Of a stretch of 64,000 bases of DNA, positions 45,987-54,856 are shown piece after piece. The translations under genes were made by a program, and so were the position numbers. The notes below the pieces were generated by a model. The model saw only the letters and a list, made by a program, of their open reading frames with translations. It was not told where the DNA came from and did no database searches. Source of the DNA: Leptospira johnsonii (GTDB lineage: Bacteria; Spirochaetota; Leptospiria; Leptospirales; Leptospiraceae); the NCBI RefSeq assembly GCF_003112675.1, contig NZ_BFAY01000007.1:186001-250000 (forward strand), given 5' to 3'. Numbering within the stretch: position 1 is the stretch's first letter; the number at the start of each line of letters is the position of its first letter.

Positions 45987-48089
45987 TTAAAACCTCCCGC
46001 TTAATGTGATAAACCAATTTCTTCCCGGCAGAGGATATCCTACAATATCCTCTACTCTTTTATCTCCCATATTCCTAACATCTATACTTAAGAGCAGTTC
46101 TTTGGGAGTCTTTTCTCCTTTTTTTGTAGGATCCTCTTCCTCGGGAAAAGAATACAATACAAGTGTGAGATATGCGTTCCAAATCTGACGGGCGGGTTGG
46201 TAATTCACATATTCGTTTGTCCTGTCTTTGAAGACCGCTCCTACATAAACACCTTCAAAACCAAGTTCCCAGGTTTTTCCTCTATATGCGACGGTCCCGG
46301 AAATCTCATGTTTCGGCCTAAGAGGTAGATATTTACCGTTTAAATAAGGTGCGGGGGAAGTATTGATCGCCTCTTGGTATGTATATTCTAATAAAAATTT
46401 CCAGCCCTTGTATTCCGTCTTATGAGAAACTTCCGCACCGTCTATCCGAGCAGAGTCCACATTTTCGGGTCTCAAGGTAAACTGAGAATTCGGAATGAAT
46501 AGGATCATGTCCTTGATCCTTTTTCTAAAATAGGAAATCGTAATATTAGATTTGAGTTCTCCGTTTTTATATTTCCCCGTGATGCCTGCATCCGCGTTCT
46601 CACTTCTTTCCGGTTTGAGTGAGTCGTTTGCTATGATCGTCCCCACTTCCCCGAAAAGTTCCAAGAAACTTGGGATCCTATATTGCCTTGCAATATTAGA
46701 TTTGAATTCCAAAGAATAATTTTCCTTTTCCCAAAATCTCCAGAGAAGCCCCGTTTTAGGATTCGAAAATTCGGTAGTTTTAATAGAAGAAGCGAAAGGG
46801 TTCTGTTTTCTATACCAAGGTTCGTCGGATTGGAATTTATCCCGGTAAGAATCCCAAGAAACTCCCGTGGTCAAAACCAATTTTCCATCTAAAAATCTGA
46901 ATTCATCCTCCACTTGAAAAGTAGTGTACGTCCTAGTTTTACCGGGCTCGTATTTTAAATCTATATTTTGAGGTGTACTCCTGGACCTTTCGAAAGTTTC
47001 CCTTTCTACCCCTGCATGGAATTTCAAAATTTGATAATATTCTAATAAATAAAGTGTAGGAGTGATCTGAAATCCCGACTGTCCCATATGAGCCGTAGAA
47101 TTAGGAGTTCCTTTGGAGAATTCCGATTTAGGATCGAATAGATCGTCGTTCGTAAATGAAGTGAAAGCTCGGGTTTCCAACCTTAATAACCCGTCGAACA
47201 AACCTTTTGTATCCGTTCCAAGAGAGGAAGTATTTCTAAGATATCTGCGATGTACTTGTTGGGTCTGGTTACTTGCAGGACCTGGAATTCCGTGGAATCT
47301 ATAATTTAGATCATTCCAAAATTTGATCTTAGTAGCTCCGATATCCCCACTGAGTCCGAGCATACCGGAAGTCCTTTCGTATTGTGCGTTCCTTCTTCTA
47401 TCAATCGTATCATCCAAAGGATTAACGAGCAAGGTTCCATGATTGTTTAGATAAGAAAAGTTTTGGTCCGATTTTTCTCCCAATAAGAATACACTGGTCC
47501 CGATCCCGCCATAAGTCCCTGTATGCGTTATGCTACCCTTTCCAGTATTAAAACTTCCAGCACCTATATTTACTCGAGTTTTAGGCGGACCCGATCCCGT
47601 TCTTGTGACTAAATTTACACTTCCACCGATTGCAGATCCTGAAAATCCGACAGGTGCACCACTTCTGTAAACTTCTATACTTTGTAAATTGTCGAAGGGA
47701 AGATCTGCTAGGTTTACTTCTCCTCCTTGCGCATTATTAAAGGGAACTCCGTCTATAAAGATCCTGGTTTGATTCGGATTCGTCCCTCTGAGTGAAAGTG
47801 TAGAATAAGAACCTAGTCCTCCGTATCTTCTGATCCGGACTCCTGCTTCTCTTTCTAAAACGTCGGGAAGATTCGTATAACGTGCACTGTATTGGTCCAG
47901 ATCAATGGAAGTTTGGAAACCAGTTGGATTCTTTCTGAAATTTTCGGGTTGAGAATTTGAGCTGGTCTTTCCCACCACTTTTACAGTGGAAGTCTCCGTC
48001 TTTTGGTTCTCTTGGGAAAATATTTGAATGGAAAATAGAAAGAGCCCTAGATGAAGGATCTTACCGATTCGTTTGGGTCTTTTGTGCAT
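45987..48089 (-). CDS. TonB-dependent outer-membrane receptor, probable cobalamin transporter (BtuB-like)
   Basis: 700 residues. The signal peptide (LHLGLFLFSIQIFS) and a TonB-box-like STVKVVGK precede a complete plug domain (YTNLPDVLEREAGVRIRRYG, SLRGTNPNQTRIFIDGVPFN, GSAIGGSVNLVTRTGSG). The barrel of aromatic strands ends in Phe (WFITLSGRF). Substrate assignment rests on the cobalamin riboswitch directly upstream. Length and plug resemble BtuB, though a slightly longer barrel is present. Ligand capture may involve the propeller lipoprotein encoded one base downstream. A TonB-like protein exists in the window at 20241. Confidence 0.9.
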   Translation of the reverse strand: MHKRPKRIGKILHLGLFLFSIQIFSQENQKTETSTVKVVGKTSSNSQPENFRKNPTGFQTSIDLDQYSARYTNLPDVLEREAGVRIRRYGGLGSYSTLSLRGTNPNQTRIFIDGVPFNNAQGGEVNLADLPFDNLQSIEVYRSGAPVGFSGSAIGGSVNLVTRTGSGPPKTRVNIGAGSFNTGKGSITHTGTYGGIGTSVFLLGEKSDQNFSYLNNHGTLLVNPLDDTIDRRRNAQYERTSGMLGLSGDIGATKIKFWNDLNYRFHGIPGPASNQTQQVHRRYLRNTSSLGTDTKGLFDGLLRLETRAFTSFTNDDLFDPKSEFSKGTPNSTAHMGQSGFQITPTLYLLEYYQILKFHAGVERETFERSRSTPQNIDLKYEPGKTRTYTTFQVEDEFRFLDGKLVLTTGVSWDSYRDKFQSDEPWYRKQNPFASSIKTTEFSNPKTGLLWRFWEKENYSLEFKSNIARQYRIPSFLELFGEVGTIIANDSLKPERSENADAGITGKYKNGELKSNITISYFRKRIKDMILFIPNSQFTLRPENVDSARIDGAEVSHKTEYKGWKFLLEYTYQEAINTSPAPYLNGKYLPLRPKHEISGTVAYRGKTWELGFEGVYVGAVFKDRTNEYVNYQPARQIWNAYLTLVLYSFPEEEDPTKKGEKTPKELLLSIDVRNMGDKRVEDIVGYPLPGRNWFITLSGRF

Positions 48090-48104
48090 GAGGCCTTAAC
48101 TCCC

Positions 48105-48285
48105 GAAAGCCATAGTATTGAAAGTAGCTCGGATAGGTTTTCTGACTCACGCCCGGTTCGGACCCTTCCCGTCTTTCGACAGTGGTTTTGTCCGATCGTT
48201 TTGGCGTTTACAGCTGCGGGTACAGCTCCGGATTCTCACCGGATTCCCTTTTCAGATCTACTAGCAAGACCAGGTTCCCAACCCG
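48105..48285 (-). promoter_or_regulatory. cobalamin (adenosylcobalamin) riboswitch
   Basis: On the minus strand the conserved core reads GGGAATCCGGTGAGAATCC, then CTGTACCCGCAGCTGTAA (within 48208-48248), an exact fit to the cobalamin aptamer. The B12-box equivalent AGTCAGAAAACCTATCC follows at about 48131-48147, near the receptor start at 48089. The limits of the outer stem are approximate. Vitamin B12 binding would shut off the receptor and propeller genes. Confidence 0.93.
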
Positions 48286-48311
48286 ACTTGGAGGGGCAAT
48301 CTCAAAAAGGA

Positions 48312-48412
48312 GCTCGGGATGCGAAGGGCTTTAGTCACGAAGTGCGAGGACATTTGTCCGAGCCCGGAGCAGCCCGATCCGAACGAAGTGAGGAGGCGGC
48401 CCCTTGAACCCC
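48312..48412. repeat. GC-rich intergenic hairpin repeat, copy 2
   Basis: Shares the order hairpin, CGGAGC, CCGA, GAAGYGAGG, GCGGCCC with 28473-28541. Here the hairpin is GGAC-ATTT-GTCC (48349-48360). The similarity is moderate and was judged by eye. Confidence 0.5.
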
Positions 48413-48415
48413 TTT

Positions 48416-48427
48416 TTGGAGTTCCAA
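48416..48427. repeat. dispersed palindrome copy (TTGGAGTTCCAA)
   Basis: 12-bp palindrome directly after the GC-rich repeat, matching the core of the TGTWGGANNTCCWACA motif. Confidence 0.45.
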
Positions 48428-48551
48428 CATTTTCAACCGTTCAAAGAAATATTTTCTTGATGTAAGATAAAAACCGGAAAGGATTCACGAATTCGTGGCC
48501 CAAAGGAAACTCCTTCGGGTCTACCTACATAACAGGGAGCACCGAACTCGA

Positions 48552-49292
48552 ATGAAACGAATTCCATCCTTAAGATTTCTTCTATTAGGGATCTTTCTTT
48601 TAACTACCTCATCCTTATCCGCGGCCGGAACTTATTCCGAGGGTTGGACAGTTGCCAAATTGATCCAATTCGAAAGCAGAGGGGTCATTTTCGAATCCTA
48701 CGAAGGTCTTTTAGAAGTTTATACAATAAACGATTCAGAAGCTTGCGACGAAATGAAGGACGAATGTTTTGTTCCGGCAAAACAAAAGATCGAATTCAGC
48801 GTGCGTCCTGAAAATGCAGACGTTGTAAATTTCTTAAGTAAAAATTTAAACCAAGAAATTTTGGTCCAATATAGGATCCACAGATTCGAAGCAATCGCAT
48901 TGTCTTCCGATTACGAAGTTGTAGGAGCACAACTTCAAGAGAAATCGCTTCCTAAGGGTCTTCCCGATAAGATCGTAAGCAAAACCAAATCCGGAGGAAA
49001 AAGGAATTTTTCCGTTACAGGCCGTATTCTAAGTTTAGAATATAAGGGAACCGCGATAGGGACTTGGGAAGGATTATATCTGGACGAGACCAGAAATAAA
49101 GTCCATCCTTTCTCAGTCACCGACGAAGAGATCGCAGCCTTCGCTACAAACGCTCTAAAATTCGGACTTAGATATTTCTTAGGAGTTTCTGTGGCTTATG
49201 TAACAGGTTGGAGAGATTCTCATTATGATATTTATGAGATCAATTTCAAAGCTCCTGCAGGAGCATTGGAACCTACCGGCAAAACCCAATAA
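48552..49292 (+). CDS. exported hypothetical protein
   Basis: 246 residues from the ATG at 48552; a GTG-initiated frame 57 bases upstream was not preferred because the signal peptide (FLLLGIFLLTTSSLSAAG) starts here. The mature part is beta-rich (WTVAKLIQFESRGVIFESYE, later VTGRILSLEYKGTAIGTWEG) with a Cys pair (ACDEMKDEC). Two similar halves around the 'colour-effect' segments EGLLEVY and EGLYLDE suggest an internal duplication. Not recognised. It is followed by a clear rho-independent terminator, so it is transcribed alone. Confidence 0.7.
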   Translation: MKRIPSLRFLLLGIFLLTTSSLSAAGTYSEGWTVAKLIQFESRGVIFESYEGLLEVYTINDSEACDEMKDECFVPAKQKIEFSVRPENADVVNFLSKNLNQEILVQYRIHRFEAIALSSDYEVVGAQLQEKSLPKGLPDKIVSKTKSGGKRNFSVTGRILSLEYKGTAIGTWEGLYLDETRNKVHPFSVTDEEIAAFATNALKFGLRYFLGVSVAYVTGWRDSHYDIYEINFKAPAGALEPTGKTQ

Positions 49293-49320
49293 TTCACATT
49301 AAGGTTTTATTAAGTAGAAG

Positions 49321-49355
49321 GCCGATGTCGGGGTTACCTCATCGGCTTTTTTATT
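49321..49355 (+). terminator. rho-independent terminator
   Basis: GCCGATG (49321-49327) pairs with CATCGGC (49340-49346) and is followed by TTTTTTATTTT. It ends the transcript of the exported protein gene at 48552. Confidence 0.8.
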
Positions 49356-49378
49356 TTAGAGAGTTCTGTTGGCGTCGT

Positions 49379-49527
49379 ATGTTGGAACTCCAACGTAGTT
49401 TCGAAGCCGACCCCACCCAGATCTTGGGTGGTGGAGGCGGGTTAGTGGGAGAAGCCACTCCCCTATATCATAGAATCGCAAAATTTACAACTAAAAATAG
49501 GGGCGAAATTTGTAGGAGCTCCTACAT
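49379..49527. repeat. about 150-base element bounded by two palindromes
   Basis: The left end is GTTGGAACTCCAAC (49381-49394) and the right end TGTAGGAGCTCCTACA (49511-49526), both variants of the dispersed palindrome. Between them lie a CCACCCA-GATCT-TGGGTGG hairpin (49413-49431) and a GTGGGAG/CTCCCC pair. A small plus-strand frame through it is not protein-like. It could be a non-autonomous mobile element. Confidence 0.5.
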
Positions 49528-49539
49528 GACAGACCTAGA

Positions 49540-50586
49540 TTAAGGATGGAAACTTCCATCCGATTGGATCTTAGGTCCTTTGCCTGGAAAATCCGACTTA
49601 GTCAAAGATTGGATCAGCTCAGTAGTTTTTGCATCCGGATCAGGAGCTGGAATACCGTTTTGGCTTAACTGCAGTGAATGGATCTTGCCCTTAATAAAAT
49701 TCCCTTGTTTGTCCAGATCAGCTTCTAAAACTAAAGAGTAACCTCCGTATCCTTTTGTAGAGAATACTCTATAACCCAAAAAGTTTCCTAAAGAATAAGC
49801 GATCAGTTTTCCTTTATACAATTCGAATGCTCTAGGCAAATGAGGACCATGTCCTATAAATAAGTCCGCCCCTGCATCGATGAGAGCATGGGAAAGTGCG
49901 ACAAGGTTCCCTCTATATTCTCCGTAAAATCTTTCCTGTTCGTTTTTTACGTGTAAAGCAGGTCCACCTTCTGCTCCTCCATGAACGGAGATGAATACAA
50001 GCTGCGCTTTTTTCTTAGCTTCCTTTACGAGAGCTACACCTTCTTCTATTTGGTTCACATGGTTATGAGCGCTTTCCATATGACTGAATCCAATCCAAGC
50101 CACGGAAATCCCTTTTACGTTCATATAAGTGATCGCGCCTTTTTTTCCGGTGAATCGAACTCCTGCTTCTGAAAGATTTTTAGCGGTATCCTCAAAACCT
50201 TGTTGGTGAAAATCCAAACTATGGTTGTTGGCAATCGAAACTATATCGAATCCAACATCCTTTAGGATTTTTGCATATGATGGAGGAGTTCTAAAAGCAA
50301 ATATAAGAGGACGATTGATATTCTTGGCACAATGAGGATAGTCGGTCAGAGTACTTTCAAAATTAGCAAATAGTATATCTGCCCCTCTCAAACTAGGTTC
50401 CACCTGAGAGAACAAAGTGTTTCTAGGATCGGAAGGAAGTTTATTCTCCGGATAATTGGTTCCCATGACCAAATCTCCCACCGCTTTGATCTTCAAAGTT
50501 TCCGGCTCTACGGATTCGATCGGTTGGCATTCGGAAAATAAAATTGAGAGTCCCAAAAGAGAGGACAATACGAGGATTCTATACAT
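49540..50586 (-). CDS. CapA/PgsA-type metallophosphoesterase-fold lipoprotein
   Basis: 348 residues. A signal peptide ([14 protein letters not shown]) suggests lipidation. The calcineurin-like fold of the CapA family is shown by [53 protein letters not shown] and [13 protein letters not shown], which supply the metal ligands. CapA members act in poly-gamma-glutamate capsule synthesis or as cell-envelope phosphoesterases. No pgsB or pgsC is nearby, so capsule synthesis is not supported and a separate envelope role is more likely. Confidence 0.87.
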   Translation of the reverse strand: MYRILVLSSLLGLSILFSECQPIESVEPETLKIKAVGDLVMGTNYPENKLPSDPRNTLFSQVEPSLRGADILFANFESTLTDYPHCAKNINRPLIFAFRTPPSYAKILKDVGFDIVSIANNHSLDFHQQGFEDTAKNLSEAGVRFTGKKGAITYMNVKGISVAWIGFSHMESAHNHVNQIEEGVALVKEAKKKAQLVFISVHGGAEGGPALHVKNEQERFYGEYRGNLVALSHALIDAGADLFIGHGPHLPRAFELYKGKLIAYSLGNFLGYRVFSTKGYGGYSLVLEADLDKQGNFIKGKIHSLQLSQNGIPAPDPDAKTTELIQSLTKSDFPGKGPKIQSDGSFHP

Positions 50587-50646
50587 AGGGGAAGGATTTT
50601 AGAAACCCTATCTCTGGCAAAGCGGTTTTTCTATGGCAAGGTCCCC

Positions 50647-51210
50647 TTAATTACCTGCTGTAACTACACCGTTCAGCTGGATCAATAAAGGAAGAGATCC
50701 TGCATCATCGCCTACTGTTAAACCGGAAACTTGAGAAGTTACTTCTCCACTCACAGTGTATTTTACGATACAAGATCCTGGATTAACGGTGCTAAAATTC
50801 AAATTGTTTATAGGGCTATAGGGAGGACTAAAAGTAAAAGGCCAAAAATTTGGAAAAGTACCGGAAGGGCAAGAGGATACGTCTATATCGAAACCTACTG
50901 TCACATCATTGCTCGTCCAATCGGTAGGAACCGATCTAAGGGCTACTTGGTATGTGGCAGTTGCACCTGCAGTTACTGAAAGCGCAACAGGAGTAAACAC
51001 TAACAATGAATTACTTCCGCCGGTCAGCAAGGACAACAAAGCCGCAGTCGCCTTTTCCGGGTCTTTTTTATCTTCTTCTGAAAGACCTAAGAACTCTTTG
51101 CCCACATCCGTTCCAGTAAGCACAAGTCCACAACTTACGTTATGAACAATGAGCATAAGAAAGATAAAACTTGTTATTAATTTATTTCTAAGACAAAGAG
51201 AAGTTCGCAT
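50647..51210 (-). CDS. putative lipoprotein, paralogue group member 1
   Basis: 187 residues from the ATG at 51210, chosen because the longer frame would overlap the gene upstream and adds a non-signal-like leader. The signal peptide (ITSFIFLMLIVHNVSC) ends in a lipobox. A short helix rich in Leu/Ser (ATAALLSLLTGGSNSLLVFT) leads into a beta domain with paired cysteines (DVSSCPSGTFPN and PGSCIVKYTVSGEVTSQVSG). It shares this plan with the proteins at 51249 and 52822. Unknown function; surface location is a guess. Confidence 0.7.
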   Translation of the reverse strand: MRTSLCLRNKLITSFIFLMLIVHNVSCGLVLTGTDVGKEFLGLSEEDKKDPEKATAALLSLLTGGSNSLLVFTPVALSVTAGATATYQVALRSVPTDWTSNDVTVGFDIDVSSCPSGTFPNFWPFTFSPPYSPINNLNFSTVNPGSCIVKYTVSGEVTSQVSGLTVGDDAGSLPLLIQLNGVVTAGN

Positions 51211-51248
51211 GCTTATGTTTAATAATGGATTAAACGAAAAAGCAAGCC

Positions 51249-51824
51249 TTAAAAAGAACAAGTAGGAGGAAAGTGTGCCCTAACGGTTCCCAGAGCTTGG
51301 CCCTGACTCAATAATTGCGGTATAGGATTATGTACACTATGCGATATATCACAATATCCTGAAACTTTGCAATCCATCCCTGCAGTGTTACCGTCTACCT
51401 GTATTAGGATCGAAGAATAGTTGGGAGCGAAAAAAATTTGGGAAGAATCTGCAGAACCTTGAACTCCGTTAACGGAATTAACCGAAACATTACTGCAGAC
51501 TGCCTGGATAAAGATATTAAACTGAAAGTTTTGTTCCAGCCAATAAGAAGGTATACTGTCCACAAAAATCGAATAAGTCGCAGGCCCCCAAGTAGGAGTG
51601 GTAAACTCGGTGGAAGAAAATACTATAGGAACCGAACTGTTATAAGATTGTAGAAGTCCGAAAATAGCCAGCCTGTCCGATTGGTTCTTTCTTTCTTCGG
51701 TAAAATAATCGTTCTCTTCATCGAATAAAAGATATACCCCGCAAGAAGGCACAAAAAAGATCAGGGCCAGAAATAACAGAATGGACCGAAACCGAATTTT
51801 GAATATGCAAAGTTTCGTGTCCAT
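51249..51824 (-). CDS. putative lipoprotein, paralogue group member 2
   Basis: 191 residues. The signal peptide (LLFLALIFFVPSC) ends in a lipobox. The plan matches its neighbours: a short helix (DRLAIFGLLQSYN), a strand region (PATYSIFVDSIPSYWLEQNF), a Cys-centred turn (QAVCSNVSVNSV), then CKVSGYCDISHSVHNPIPQL. It is the most divergent of the three. It lies 38 bases upstream of member 1 on the same strand, so the two may be co-transcribed. Confidence 0.68.
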   Translation of the reverse strand: MDTKLCIFKIRFRSILLFLALIFFVPSCGVYLLFDEENDYFTEERKNQSDRLAIFGLLQSYNSSVPIVFSSTEFTTPTWGPATYSIFVDSIPSYWLEQNFQFNIFIQAVCSNVSVNSVNGVQGSADSSQIFFAPNYSSILIQVDGNTAGMDCKVSGYCDISHSVHNPIPQLLSQGQALGTVRAHFPPTCSF

Positions 51825-51933
51825 AAGAACGATTTACAAACTAGCTCGATTATATTAGAACGCAAGGAAATTTTTACATAAGAAAATTCGCATTTTATGT
51901 TCTAAATTCCAGCAAATCACCGATCCTTATAGT

Positions 51934-52803
51934 ATGCAATCCATCCCTTGCAATACTTGTTCTAATTCAGAATTCACTCCACTCTTCTCCAAGGCAAGCC
52001 CCAAAGGAGAGACCTTCCAAATAGTAGAATGCAAAAAATGTAAACTTGTACAGGTCAATCCTCAACCCAGCTTGGAAGAAGTTTCCAAGTATTATGAAGA
52101 TTCTTACTTCACCCAAAGAACAGACAGAGGCTACGATAATTACTATTCTGAAGAAACCAAAAAGGAGATCGCAAGAGTATTCAATCTGAATCTGAAAGAT
52201 CTAGGTTTCTTCGATTGGGAAAGATTATTAGGTTCGGAAAAGTCAGCTTTAGATGTGGGCTGTGCCGCAGGTTATTTTTTGGATTATCTAAAGAGTAGAA
52301 ATTGGAAAACCAAAGGATTGGATATAGCAAGCGGACCTGTTCGTTTTGCAAAAGAAACTTTAGGATTAGATGTGGAACAAAAAGACTTTCTAACCTGGGA
52401 CCTCGATGGAAAAGAAAAATTCGACTTAGTCACTCTTTGGGCAAGTATAGAACATCTGCATCATCCGAAAGAAACACTTCAGAAAATCTTAAAACATTTG
52501 AAGCCAGGGGGAAGAATGATCCTTTCCACATGCAGATATGGAGTTCTTGCAAAATACCTGGGGCCTAAATGGAGATATCTAAACGTTCCGGAACATCTCT
52601 ATTATTATAGTTTGCCAGGTATTATTTCTTTAGGAAACGAATTGGGTTATATTCCATTAGGACATATCTCTTACGGAAGTGGCCTCACCGCAAAAAAAGG
52701 ATCAGGGATCTTTTATAAAACTTCTAAGAAGGTCGCAGATTGGGCAGTCAAAAAATTCGACCAAGGAGATATGATGGCGGTTTGTTTCGGAGTGGCTAGG
52801 TAA
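51934..52803 (+). CDS. class I SAM-dependent methyltransferase with N-terminal zinc finger
   Basis: 289 residues. An N-terminal zinc-binding motif (CNTCSNSE, then [13 protein letters not shown]) is typical of the Methyltransf_23 type that often modifies sugars or lipids in envelope clusters. The SAM loop is [17 protein letters not shown], followed by [15 protein letters not shown] and the post-motif [14 protein letters not shown]. The acceptor is unknown. It stands alone between the two lipoprotein pairs, with no obvious operon partner. Confidence 0.85.
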   Translation: MQSIPCNTCSNSEFTPLFSKASPKGETFQIVECKKCKLVQVNPQPSLEEVSKYYEDSYFTQRTDRGYDNYYSEETKKEIARVFNLNLKDLGFFDWERLLGSEKSALDVGCAAGYFLDYLKSRNWKTKGLDIASGPVRFAKETLGLDVEQKDFLTWDLDGKEKFDLVTLWASIEHLHHPKETLQKILKHLKPGGRMILSTCRYGVLAKYLGPKWRYLNVPEHLYYYSLPGIISLGNELGYIPLGHISYGSGLTAKKGSGIFYKTSKKVADWAVKKFDQGDMMAVCFGVAR

Positions 52804-52821
52804 ATCTTTCCAAAACTCGGA

Positions 52822-53346
52822 CTAAGGAGTTACAGTGACGCTTAGATCTCCGAGGTTCGTTCCTACACTCGGAAGTCCTGATCCGATGGCAGTATCCACA
52901 TAGTGCGATACTTGGCCAGTTCCGGTAATAAAACAGTTAAAAGAAACATCCGCAAAAGTCACAGGATATGTATCGTCATTATATACAGCGAACACTCCTT
53001 CTTGTGGAGCGCAAGACATTATCCCATTCCAAACCAGATCGATACGTAACTCCCCTGTGCCGGAACCAGGCCAATAATTAACAGTAAGATCATACGCTGC
53101 TTTTCCCGTTGAGACGGGAAACGTTAATGGAGAAGGAGAAAAACTAAGCAAAGCGCCGGATTTTCCGCTTAACAAACCTAAAGCAGTCAAAATCGAATCG
53201 TTGTTAGTATTTTTCTCAGAAGCCTGAGCAGCTGCTTCTTCGGCTTGGTATCCTAAAGCTAATCCACAGTCCAAAACCAGGATCGCAAAGAATAATATTA
53301 TTAATTTATAAAGTACAAAATTGGATAGAAAACGATAAAATGACAT
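52822..53346 (-). CDS. putative lipoprotein, paralogue group member 3
   Basis: 174 residues from the ATG at 53346. The signal peptide (LYKLIILFFAILVLDC) ends in a lipobox. Then come an Ala/Glu-rich helix (AEEAAAQASEKNTNN), the Leu/Ser helix (SILTALGLLSGKSGALLSFS), a beta region (AYDLTVNYWPGSGTGELRID) and cysteines in IMSCAPQEG and FNCFITGTGQVSHYV. The LLSGKSGALLSFSPSPL stretch aligns with LLTGGSNSLLVFTPVAL of the protein at 50647. It may be a surface antigen; no function is shown. Confidence 0.7.
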   Translation of the reverse strand: MSFYRFLSNFVLYKLIILFFAILVLDCGLALGYQAEEAAAQASEKNTNNDSILTALGLLSGKSGALLSFSPSPLTFPVSTGKAAYDLTVNYWPGSGTGELRIDLVWNGIMSCAPQEGVFAVYNDDTYPVTFADVSFNCFITGTGQVSHYVDTAIGSGLPSVGTNLGDLSVTVTP

Positions 53347-53445
53347 CGGAGAATTCCCTTGTCCGTATGATAAACGAAAATCCCACCTTTGCACAAGTAG
53401 GATTTTCAAAATAAGTAAATTTATAGACTGAAGAAGAGATATCGC

Positions 53446-53463
53446 ATCCCTCGAAGGAGGGAT
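53446..53463. terminator. hairpin after the lipoprotein gene at 53476, weak terminator
   Basis: ATCCCTC-GAAG-GAGGGAT forms a perfect 7-bp stem with a 4-base loop, 12 bases past that gene's stop. On the minus strand only a C/T-rich stretch follows, not a true T-run, so termination is possible but not certain. Confidence 0.45.
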
Positions 53464-53475
53464 ACGTTTATAAGA

Positions 53476-54219
53476 TCAGTGTTTTTCTTTGCCTGTCTCT
53501 TTCCCAGGTTCTTTAACTGGAGGAGTATCTTTTACCTTGATGATCTTAGTTGCGAAGATCACTTTATATACTTCTTTTTTCAAAAGAGTAAACTCATGCT
53601 TTTGTCCGTTGGAATCGTCTGTCTCCAGTTTGATGGAATCCACGTCTTGGCCTACTACTCTTGCTTCGGTTGTTTTGCCGGTTCTGAGAATGATCATGCT
53701 GTAATTTTTACCCGCATGCTCCGCTGGGCTTGTCTTATCCAGATACTTACGTAGAGCATCTTCTAATTCCTTTTCGGTTTTGGAGAAAAATTCAGCATGA
53801 GCCTTTGTTTTTTCTTCCTCGAAGAATTTTTCGTATTGGTCTTTATGAACGAATCTAGTTCCCAGATCACATTCGGTAAGCGTTACTTTATAGAATACTA
53901 TAGTGCTGAAAAAACCGGTAAGCACATTCAGAGTCGCCTGCCATCCGTTCACAGAATGTTCTGCAAAGTAGACCTTACCTTCTTTCTTTTCTATTTCTAT
54001 ATCCCTCGAACCGGGGATACGCCAAAGACCGTAAAGAGCGAACCAACGATTATAATGTACTAGTTCCTCGCAAGGTTTACTTCCTGATTCCAGGCCTAGT
54101 TTATCTTCTCCAGCGAATTCTATCCTTTTATCTAAAGTACAGTTTTGGAGAAGTAATGCGGTTATACCGATTAGGGTAAAAATTTTGCAAAAATTCGAAT
54201 ATCGTCTACTTGGAAGCAT
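53476..54219 (-). CDS. putative lipoprotein of unknown function
   Basis: 247 residues. The signal peptide (IFTLIGITALLLQNC) ends in a lipobox. NRWFALYGLWRIPGSRDIEI and a hydrophobic stretch (NVLTGFFSTIVFYKVTLTEC) recall small lipoproteins of the Bor/TRL type in other bacteria, but the match is weak. A charged coiled-coil region (YEKFFEEEKTKAHAEFFSKT) precedes a C-terminal SH3-like domain (IILRTGKTTEARVVGQDVDS, then EVYKVIFATKIIKV). The tail is Lys/Pro/Glu-rich. Confidence 0.66.
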   Translation of the reverse strand: MLPSRRYSNFCKIFTLIGITALLLQNCTLDKRIEFAGEDKLGLESGSKPCEELVHYNRWFALYGLWRIPGSRDIEIEKKEGKVYFAEHSVNGWQATLNVLTGFFSTIVFYKVTLTECDLGTRFVHKDQYEKFFEEEKTKAHAEFFSKTEKELEDALRKYLDKTSPAEHAGKNYSMIILRTGKTTEARVVGQDVDSIKLETDDSNGQKHEFTLLKKEVYKVIFATKIIKVKDTPPVKEPGKETGKEKH

Positions 54220-54269
54220 ACGACATCTTCAATACGCTATAATAACGTAATCAAATCTATTTTAATTCT

Positions 54270-54752
54270 TTAAGATTTTTTTTGGGGAAGTGTAGAAGTT
54301 TTTCTGACCTTCGGATCTGCAGTTATAGCCGCGGGCCATAAAGCCTTTTTCTGCGGTTTGTCCTTGAACAACCTTACGAAAAAGTAAAATGGTACGGCGA
54401 TTGCCAGGAATAGAAAAAGATATCTAGGAAGAGTGGATTCTAGAATGGATTCACGTATTAAACCTAAGGCACGTCCCTCGTTTTCGGGAATCTTATTTCG
54501 GTAATCGGAACCGTATTCATAGGCATAGACTTTTAGTTTCAGACCTCTCCAAGCCTTTTCTATCGGATTCAACCTGTTCTCAAATGCAGACTCCGAACTA
54601 ACCCGATCTATCTTAAGCACACTTCCGAGCATTGCGCTTATCAAAAAGAAGCAGAATGGAATTCCTACCAAAAGCAGGAACAAAGCAGAAGATCTATTAT
54701 TAGAAGGGACCTTCTTCGCTTGTTTTTTATTCTTAGGTTTTACAGAATTCAT
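54270..54752 (-). CDS. small membrane protein of unknown function
   Basis: 160 residues with a basic N-terminus (KPKNKKQAKKV) and two membrane helices (ALFLLLVGIPFCFFLISAML, about 23-42, and YLFLFLAIAVPFYFFVRLF, about 112-130). The segment between them (RAWRGLK-like, then YEYGSDYRNKIPENEG) would face the periplasm. The tail is basic. No family recognised. It precedes the lipoprotein at 53476 by about 50 bases on the same strand. Confidence 0.6.
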   Translation of the reverse strand: MNSVKPKNKKQAKKVPSNNRSSALFLLLVGIPFCFFLISAMLGSVLKIDRVSSESAFENRLNPIEKAWRGLKLKVYAYEYGSDYRNKIPENEGRALGLIRESILESTLPRYLFLFLAIAVPFYFFVRLFKDKPQKKALWPAAITADPKVRKTSTLPQKKS

Positions 54753-54856
54753 GACTTAAAACTTTGACTGTGCAGACACAAGCTTCCTCTATTAGTATCG
54801 AACGAAAGTCCTTGCTTTTCCAAGGAGTTTTTCTAAGGTTCTAAAGAATTGCAAAC

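Larger units (their letters stand above)
48286..48551. other. intergenic stretch upstream of the riboswitch, with a GC-rich repeat
   Basis: Holds the promoter side of the riboswitch transcript and a GC-rich block at 48312-48412 (listed separately). It also has a dispersed palindrome (48416-48427) and the leader of the gene at 48552. No further gene was recognised; a GTG-initiated extension of that gene from 48495 is possible. Confidence 0.55.

Noticed and set aside
49325..49543. Plus-strand frame of 72 codons after the terminator
   Set aside because: It runs through palindromes and hairpins, has no ribosome site, and its translation resembles no protein.
49540..50586. Assignment of the CapA-like gene to capsule biosynthesis
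   Set aside because: No other capsule or poly-glutamate synthesis genes are near, so only the fold-level call is kept.
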